Part shown: one piece after another, positions 6,863 to 9,792 of the stretch | How positions within the stretch are numbered: the stretch's first letter is position 1 | Layout of the letters: each line of letters begins with the position of its first letter | NCBI GenBank assembly: GCA_031267175.1 | Contig: JAIRZP010000031.1 | Span: 1-9,792 of the forward strand | Direction of reading: 5' to 3' | DNA from: Coriobacteriales bacterium | Lineage (GTDB): Bacteria; Actinomycetota; Coriobacteriia; Coriobacteriales; UBA8131 | Length of the DNA stretch: 9,792 nt | Notes under the pieces: generated by a model | Told to the model about the DNA's origin: nothing | Seen by the model: only the letters and a program-made list of their open reading frames with translations | Database searches by the model: none | Made by a program: the position numbers and the translations under genes

Positions 6863-8257
6863 AGTCTCTACCTCCTTGATGGCATTGGATTCTTCTCTCA
6901 GCATCCACGGTATCTTCTCCGATGTGCGGTGCTTGGAGAGATAGGTACGGGCCTCATTGGGAAACAGCGCCCACATCAAAACGTCTTCTTCGCTGTGGGC
7001 CAGGTCTCCGGCTTCTTCGGCCACCTCCGCGTAGGTCGTTGTGGCCAGGCTCGAGGGAGGCACATCGCTCGCGAGTGGTTCCAGCTTGCCCAGCACCCTG
7101 GCAACCACATCCTTGTTGAGCGGCCCGGGAGCCTTGCCGTAGTAGCCGGCTATATAGTCCTTCATCTCGGTGGAGATGACGCTCCAACGCTTGCCGGTGA
7201 GCACGTTGAACACCGCCTGTGTGCCCACTATCTGGCTCATGGGCGTCACCAGCGGGGGATAGCCTACCTCGGCACGAACGCGCGGTATCTCCTCCATGAC
7301 GTCGGGCAGACGGTCGGTGGCCTTCTGTATCTCGAGCTGGCTTACGAGGTTGCTCATCATGCCGCCGGGAACCTGATGGTTGTAGACCTGCATATGGATG
7401 AGTGAGGATATGCCGCGCTTATAGTGGCCGCGCTTGCGGACGCCCTCCCAATACTCGGAGATCTCAAAGAGCAGGTCAAGGTCCAGGCCGGTGTCGTAGC
7501 CGCTCTCTTTGAGGGCGGCAACAATCATCTCAACGGCCGGCTGTGAGTTGCCAAAGGCCAAAGGCGCACTGGCGGTATCGACGATGGCCGCGCCCGCCTC
7601 GGCAGCCTTGATATAGTTGGCCGGTGCCATGCCGCCCACGTAGTGACAGTGCACATGCACGGGGAGCCCCACCTCTTCGCGCAGCGCCCTGACCATCCGC
7701 TCGGTGCGATACGGCGTGAGCATGCCCGCCATATCCTTGATGCAGATGGAATCGGCGCCCAGCTCCTTGAACTTGAGGGAATACTCGATGTAGCTGTCCA
7801 GCGTGTGCACCGGGCTCATCGTATAGGAGAGTGCGCCCTCAAGGTGCGCGCCCGTCTCAACAACGGCACGGGAACAGTCCTCCACGTTGCGGATGTCGTT
7901 GAGGGCATCAAAGATGCGGAACACGTCGATGCCGTTGCGGTGTGAGGCCTTGATGAAATGGTCAACGATCTCGCGTGAGTAATGATGGTAGCCTACGAGG
8001 TTCTGGCCTCGCACCAACATGGAGAGCGGGGTATTGGGACAGTGCTTCTTGATGGCGCGCAGGCGCTCCCACGGATTCTCATCCAAGAAGCGCAGGCAGG
8101 TATCAAAGGTGGCACCGCCCCAGGCCTCAATGGCCCAGTAGCCCACCTCGTCCATTTTGGAGAGAATGGGCAGCATGTCGCCGATATTCATACGCGTGGC
8201 CCAGAGGCTCTGGTGGGCGTCGCGTATGGTCGTGTCCATTATATAGAGAGTTCTCAT
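6344..8257 (-). CDS. oadA: Carboxyltransferase (pyruvate carboxylase B / oxaloacetate decarboxylase alpha) fused to full-length AccB
   Basis: The product is a 637-residue protein in two parts. Residues 1-455 are a PC/OadA-type carboxyltransferase that moves CO2 between biotin and pyruvate/oxaloacetate: MDTTIRDAHQSLWATR (7-22), EAWGGATFD (44-52), RGQNLVGY (83-90), FRIFDALND (113-121), ICIKDMAGMLTPY (171-183) with a likely catalytic Lys174, and metal-binding HVHCH (201-205). Residues 466-637 look like a complete AccB, with its N-terminal helix (DIAQIRELIQTVQETGIGEV, from 467), a Pro/Ala/Thr-rich linker (about 501-538), the thumb-bearing SPMVGTYYAAPAPDQPPFVEVG (548-569), and EAMKLM with biotinylated Lys585. 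ATG at 8257 is preferred over an ATG 11 codons upstream because GGGAGGTG lies just before it. With AccC downstream this resembles two-subunit pyruvate carboxylase. No OadB/OadG sodium-pump subunits are seen, so a decarboxylase pump is less likely. Confidence 0.93.
   Translation of the reverse strand: MRTLYIMDTTIRDAHQSLWATRMNIGDMLPILSKMDEVGYWAIEAWGGATFDTCLRFLDENPWERLRAIKKHCPNTPLSMLVRGQNLVGYHHYSREIVDHFIKASHRNGIDVFRIFDALNDIRNVEDCSRAVVETGAHLEGALSYTMSPVHTLDSYIEYSLKFKELGADSICIKDMAGMLTPYRTERMVRALREEVGLPVHVHCHYVGGMAPANYIKAAEAGAAIVDTASAPLAFGNSQPAVEMIVAALKESGYDTGLDLDLLFEISEYWEGVRKRGHYKRGISSLIHMQVYNHQVPGGMMSNLVSQLEIQKATDRLPDVMEEIPRVRAEVGYPPLVTPMSQIVGTQAVFNVLTGKRWSVISTEMKDYIAGYYGKAPGPLNKDVVARVLGKLEPLASDVPPSSLATTTYAEVAEEAGDLAHSEEDVLMWALFPNEARTYLSKHRTSEKIPWMLREESNAIKEVETVDIAQIRELIQTVQETGIGEVTVEEAGSKVTVRATGMPDGAAPQVQTQVPGGENTGPATADAASTATTASHGNRPLHWIAVRSPMVGTYYAAPAPDQPPFVEVGSEVLTGQVLCIVEAMKLMNEIAADQMGTIREVCVENATPVEWDTVLFYLEPTTDQPMTNATGNLTPVD
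6860..6877 (-). promoter_or_regulatory. Internal ribosome binding site and GTG at the fusion junction
   Basis: On the minus strand AAGGAGGT (6877-6870), a 7-base spacer, then GTG (6862-6860). The eight bases are fully complementary to the usual 3' end of 16S rRNA and the spacing is near ideal. It is in frame with the fusion and falls exactly between the carboxyltransferase end and the AccB start. It is either an active internal start or a relic of two formerly separate genes. Confidence 0.6.
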
Positions 8258-8278
8258 AACACCTCCCTGGAGGGTTGC

Positions 8279-8307
8279 AGATAAAAACATTGTAACAACT
8301 GGGTCAA
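8279..8307 (-). promoter_or_regulatory. Candidate promoter upstream of the carboxyltransferase/AccB gene
   Basis: On the minus strand TTGACC (8307-8302), 17 bases, then TTATCT (8284-8279), placed 22 bases before the ATG. The -35 is good and the -10 moderate. A TACAAT nearby is an alternative -10. The spacer holds a TTGTTACAA inverted repeat. The leader would be very short. A transcript running through from efp is also possible, as no terminator is seen after efp. Confidence 0.35.
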
Positions 8308-8330
8308 GAAATGGAACAAAGTGTAGCAGC

Positions 8331-8341
8331 GCGGTTACCGC
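8331..8341. repeat. 11-bp palindrome in the efp-oadA gap
   Basis: GCGGTTACCGC is a palindrome around one central base, in the 120-base gap between efp and the fusion gene and upstream of the candidate promoter. It is too tight to make a good RNA hairpin and has no T-run, so a protein binding site is likelier than a terminator. It may also be chance. Confidence 0.25.
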
Positions 8342-8377
8342 AAGTACTCTGTGAGAAGTGACCTTGTGGAGTGGTCG

Positions 8378-8938
8378 TTACACCCGCGTGATATAGCGAG
8401 CGTCACGCGTGTCGATTTTGAGCACGTCGCCGTTGTTGACAAACATCGGAACCTGCACCACCGCGCCGGTTTCCATCGTAGCTGCCTTGGTACCGCCTTG
8501 CACGGTGTCGCCCTTAAAGCCGGGTTCCGTCTCGGTTACCTCCAGTTCTACGAACATCGGCGGCTCCACGCCTACGAGTTCCTCCCCCGCGTATTGCAGG
8601 GTGACGGCATCGTTTTCCTTGAGCCATTTGGCGGCCTCGCCTACGGCATCTGCCGGGAGCGCAATCTGGCTGTAGTCGCCGTTGTCCATGAAATGATAGT
8701 CCTCGCCGTCGGTGTAGAGGTACTGCATCTCCTTGGACTCCATACGTATCTCCTCAAACTTCTCGCCACTGCGAAAGGTGAGGTCGTTGACCCTGCCGGT
8801 GCGAATGTCGCGGATCTTGGTGCGCACAAAAGCGCCGCCCTTGCCAGGCTTGACATGTTGGAACTCGATAATCACGCTGGGCTTGTCTTTGATTATGAGG
8901 GCCATGCCATTTCTGAAGTCTGCCGTTGAGATTGTCAC
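8378..8938 (-). CDS. efp: Translation elongation factor P
   Basis: EF-P enters the ribosomal E site and relieves stalling at polyproline stretches. The 186 residues match the family length, and all three barrel domains are present: the KOW-like N-terminal domain (1-65), the OB domain with DGEDYHFMDN (77-86), and the C-terminal domain with PPMFVELEVTETEPGFKGDT (125-144). The start is GTG at 8938, with AGGGAG six bases upstream, and gives MTISTADFRNG. The tip loop reads VKPGKGGAF with Lys33 at the site that carries a modification in many bacteria. It is not the PGKGP loop described for actinobacteria with unmodified EF-P. No modification enzymes are in the window. It heads the minus-strand run and has its own promoter. 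Confidence 0.97.
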   Translation of the reverse strand: MTISTADFRNGMALIIKDKPSVIIEFQHVKPGKGGAFVRTKIRDIRTGRVNDLTFRSGEKFEEIRMESKEMQYLYTDGEDYHFMDNGDYSQIALPADAVGEAAKWLKENDAVTLQYAGEELVGVEPPMFVELEVTETEPGFKGDTVQGGTKAATMETGAVVQVPMFVNNGDVLKIDTRDARYITRV

Positions 8939-8973
8939 GCTGTGCTCCCTTGCGTCATCTGAGGAACTGTTGG

Positions 8974-8991
8974 CCAGGGAGATCTCCCTGG
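8974..8991. repeat. Perfect 18-bp palindrome in the efp leader
   Basis: CCAGGGAGATCTCCCTGG reads identically on both strands. It lies between the predicted efp promoter and the efp start, about 36 bases before the GTG. On the minus strand it would put a hairpin (seven-base stem, GATC loop) near the 5' end of the efp mRNA. On the plus strand it is followed by TTTTCT, so it could also end transcripts running antisense to efp. A repressor operator is the third option. Confidence 0.6.
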
Positions 8992-9009
8992 TTTTCTGTC
9001 GAACCAGCT

Positions 9010-9018
9010 ATTATAGCA
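9010..9018 (-). promoter_or_regulatory. Extended -10 promoter element for efp
   Basis: On the minus strand the sequence TGCTATAAT contains a consensus -10 hexamer (9015-9010) with an extended TGn motif. It is about 72 bases upstream of the efp GTG. No good -35 is seen at 16-18 bases (AAGCGC at best), which fits an extended -10 promoter. Confidence 0.65.
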
Positions 9019-9135
9019 ATTCTTTGAGGGGTGCGCTTCCTGCCTTTGATAGGGCCCTTCCTGCGCTTCGCGTTTTGTGAGGCCTTTGCCTGCCTTTGGG
9101 CTGTCCTGCGCGTGGTACACTTCTGTTCTTGGTTT

Positions 9136-9141
9136 TTGACA
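9136..9141 (+). promoter_or_regulatory. Consensus -35 for the plus-strand membrane protein gene
   Basis: TTGACA matches the -35 consensus, 67 bases upstream of the ATG. At 17-18 bases downstream the sequence is TTGTCA or TGTCAT, a poor -10. The promoter position is therefore plausible but weak by sequence and may need an activator. The rest of 8939-9207 holds only short TGCCTTTG repeats and no supported gene. Confidence 0.4.
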
Positions 9142-9207
9142 ACAGGTCACTTGGGGGTTTGTCATCCTCACTGAGTGTTGTCGGCGATTTTTGTGAGGTG
9201 CTTTGTC

Positions 9208-9792
9208 ATGATGTCACAGCAACAGCGCGGTCCGCAGGGTCAATACGAGCCCCCTGAACATCGAGGACCTGATGGACAATACGGCCCCCCTGAACATCGA
9301 GGACCTGATGGTCACCCGGGGCCACAGGAACACCCTGGGCCGCATGGACACCCTGGGCCGCATGGGCCGCATGGACACCATGGGCCGCATGGGCAGAGGC
9401 CACACCAGCATCCCCACAGACCGCATCCGCAGGGAATGCACGTCAGAAGCAGCACTCCCGTACTCTTTATCATTACCGGCATAGCGCTTATCGTGCTTGG
9501 TTTGATCTCCGCGGCTGAGAGCCTTACCAGCATCGTCAACTTCCTGGCACTTTATAGCAGCATGTCCGCCTACCTCAGTCTTAATGTGTTTCCGTGGCCA
9601 CAGACGGTTTTTTCTATCATTACGGGTGTCGTCATGCTAGTCACCGGTATCCTTGCCATCGTTTTTGCGAGGAAGCCTCAGAAGTCCACACCGGTCCTGA
9701 TTCTCGCTGCCGCCTCCGGCGTGTTGGCGCTGATTGAGCTTGCCATGCAGCTTTTCAGGAATATCGGCATGCTTGTTAACTATGGAGGGGAC
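9208..9792 (+). CDS. Membrane protein with a His/Pro/Gly-rich repeat N-terminus, cut off by the window edge
   Basis: I do not recognise this protein. From ATG at 9208 (GAGGTG seven bases upstream; a second ATG follows directly) it runs 195 codons to the window end without a stop. Residues 1-78 are hydrophilic, rich in His (16), Pro and Gly, and built from tandem repeats: two copies of a 12-residue unit (QYEPPEHRGPDG) and then HPGPHG-like units. Three hydrophobic segments follow: about 84-104 (PVLFIITGIALIVLGLISA), 134-154 (VFSIITGVVMLVTGILAIVFA) and 162-182. Arg/Lys residues (RKPQK, 155-159) between the second and third suggest a cytoplasmic loop there, and the N-terminus lies on one side of the membrane. 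There is no signal peptide. It is transcribed away from efp. A metal-binding or protein-protein contact role for the His-rich head is only a guess. Confidence 0.85.
   Translation, partial: MMSQQQRGPQGQYEPPEHRGPDGQYGPPEHRGPDGHPGPQEHPGPHGHPGPHGPHGHHGPHGQRPHQHPHRPHPQGMHVRSSTPVLFIITGIALIVLGLISAAESLTSIVNFLALYSSMSAYLSLNVFPWPQTVFSIITGVVMLVTGILAIVFARKPQKSTPVLILAAASGVLALIELAMQLFRNIGMLVNYGGD
9241..9312 (+). repeat. Two tandem 36-bp in-frame repeats
   Basis: Units 9241-9276 and 9277-9312 differ at only three bases and encode QYEPPEHRGPDG and QYGPPEHRGPDG. The near identity at the DNA level, including third codon positions, points to a recent duplication by slippage or unequal recombination. Confidence 0.9.
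9313..9393 (+). repeat. Degenerate 9/18-bp in-frame repeats encoding HPGPHG
   Basis: Consecutive units of CACCCTGGGCCGCATGGA and variants occur at 9313-9330, 9331-9348, 9349-9366, a half unit at 9367-9375 and 9376-9393. They encode HPGPQE, HPGPHG, HPGPHG, PHG and HHGPHG. Copy number may vary between strains. Confidence 0.85.

Noticed and set aside
6320..7405. Long open frame on the plus strand opposite the fusion gene (361 codons)
   Set aside because: Antisense to a strongly conserved carboxyltransferase/AccB gene; no recognisable motif and no promoter.
8258..8290. Upstream ATG adding 11 residues to the fusion protein
   Set aside because: The ATG at 8257 has GGGAGGTG right before it and yields the standard N-terminus; the upstream ATG overlaps the candidate -10.
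8935..9171. Short minus-strand open frame in the efp upstream region (78 codons)
   Set aside because: It covers the efp promoter and palindrome, its composition is not protein-like, and it runs into the efp start. It looks like chance.
9206..9441. Minus-strand frames full of repeats (HAAHGVHAAH and CGPCGPGCPCGPG types)
   Set aside because: They are the reverse reading of the tandem repeats in the plus-strand membrane protein, which has a ribosome binding site and continues into membrane segments.

Overview
The window is GC-rich, densely packed bacterial DNA. All genes but one lie on the minus strand, as a run of nine: efp, an oadA/accB fusion, accC, an asp23-family gene, nusB, xseB, dxs, tlyA and nadK. 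The run is read from about 9,000 down to position 1. Its order closely matches the conserved Gram-positive cluster known from Bacillus subtilis (efp, accB, accC, yqhY, nusB, folD, xseA, xseB, ispA, dxs, tlyA-like yqxC). Here folD, xseA and ispA are missing and nadK follows tlyA. High GC, GTG and TTG starts and this gene order suggest a Gram-positive anaerobe. Coriobacteriia (Actinomycetota) is my best guess, inferred from general resemblance and not proven by a marker gene.

Layout from right to left. Positions 9208-9792 hold the only plus-strand gene: the start of a membrane protein with a His/Pro/Gly-rich repeat head, cut off by the window edge. Positions 8939-9207 are a divergent promoter region. 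It has an extended -10 element facing efp, a perfect 18-bp palindrome in the efp leader, and a consensus -35 facing the membrane protein gene. Efp (8378-8938) is followed by a 120-base gap with a candidate promoter. Then come the carboxylase genes: the fusion (6344-8257), accC (4947-6287) and the asp23-like gene (4597-4950). NusB, xseB and dxs follow with gaps of 12 bases or less or 4-base ATGA overlaps. After a 73-base gap come tlyA and then nadK, whose last codons lie beyond position 1.

How the genes fit together. The biotin carboxylase AccC should carboxylate the biotin on the fusion protein. The carboxyltransferase half of that protein would then act on pyruvate/oxaloacetate. The rest of the cluster is housekeeping: translation (EF-P), transcription antitermination (NusB), repair (XseB), isoprenoid precursors (Dxs), rRNA methylation (TlyA) and NADP supply (NadK).

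The most interesting point is that a gene occupying the accB place is a fusion of a pyruvate/oxaloacetate-type carboxyltransferase with a complete AccB. Exactly at the junction there is an in-frame AAGGAGGT Shine-Dalgarno sequence, 7 bases and a GTG. One gene could therefore make both the fusion enzyme and a free 172-residue AccB, linking pyruvate carboxylation to malonyl-CoA synthesis.
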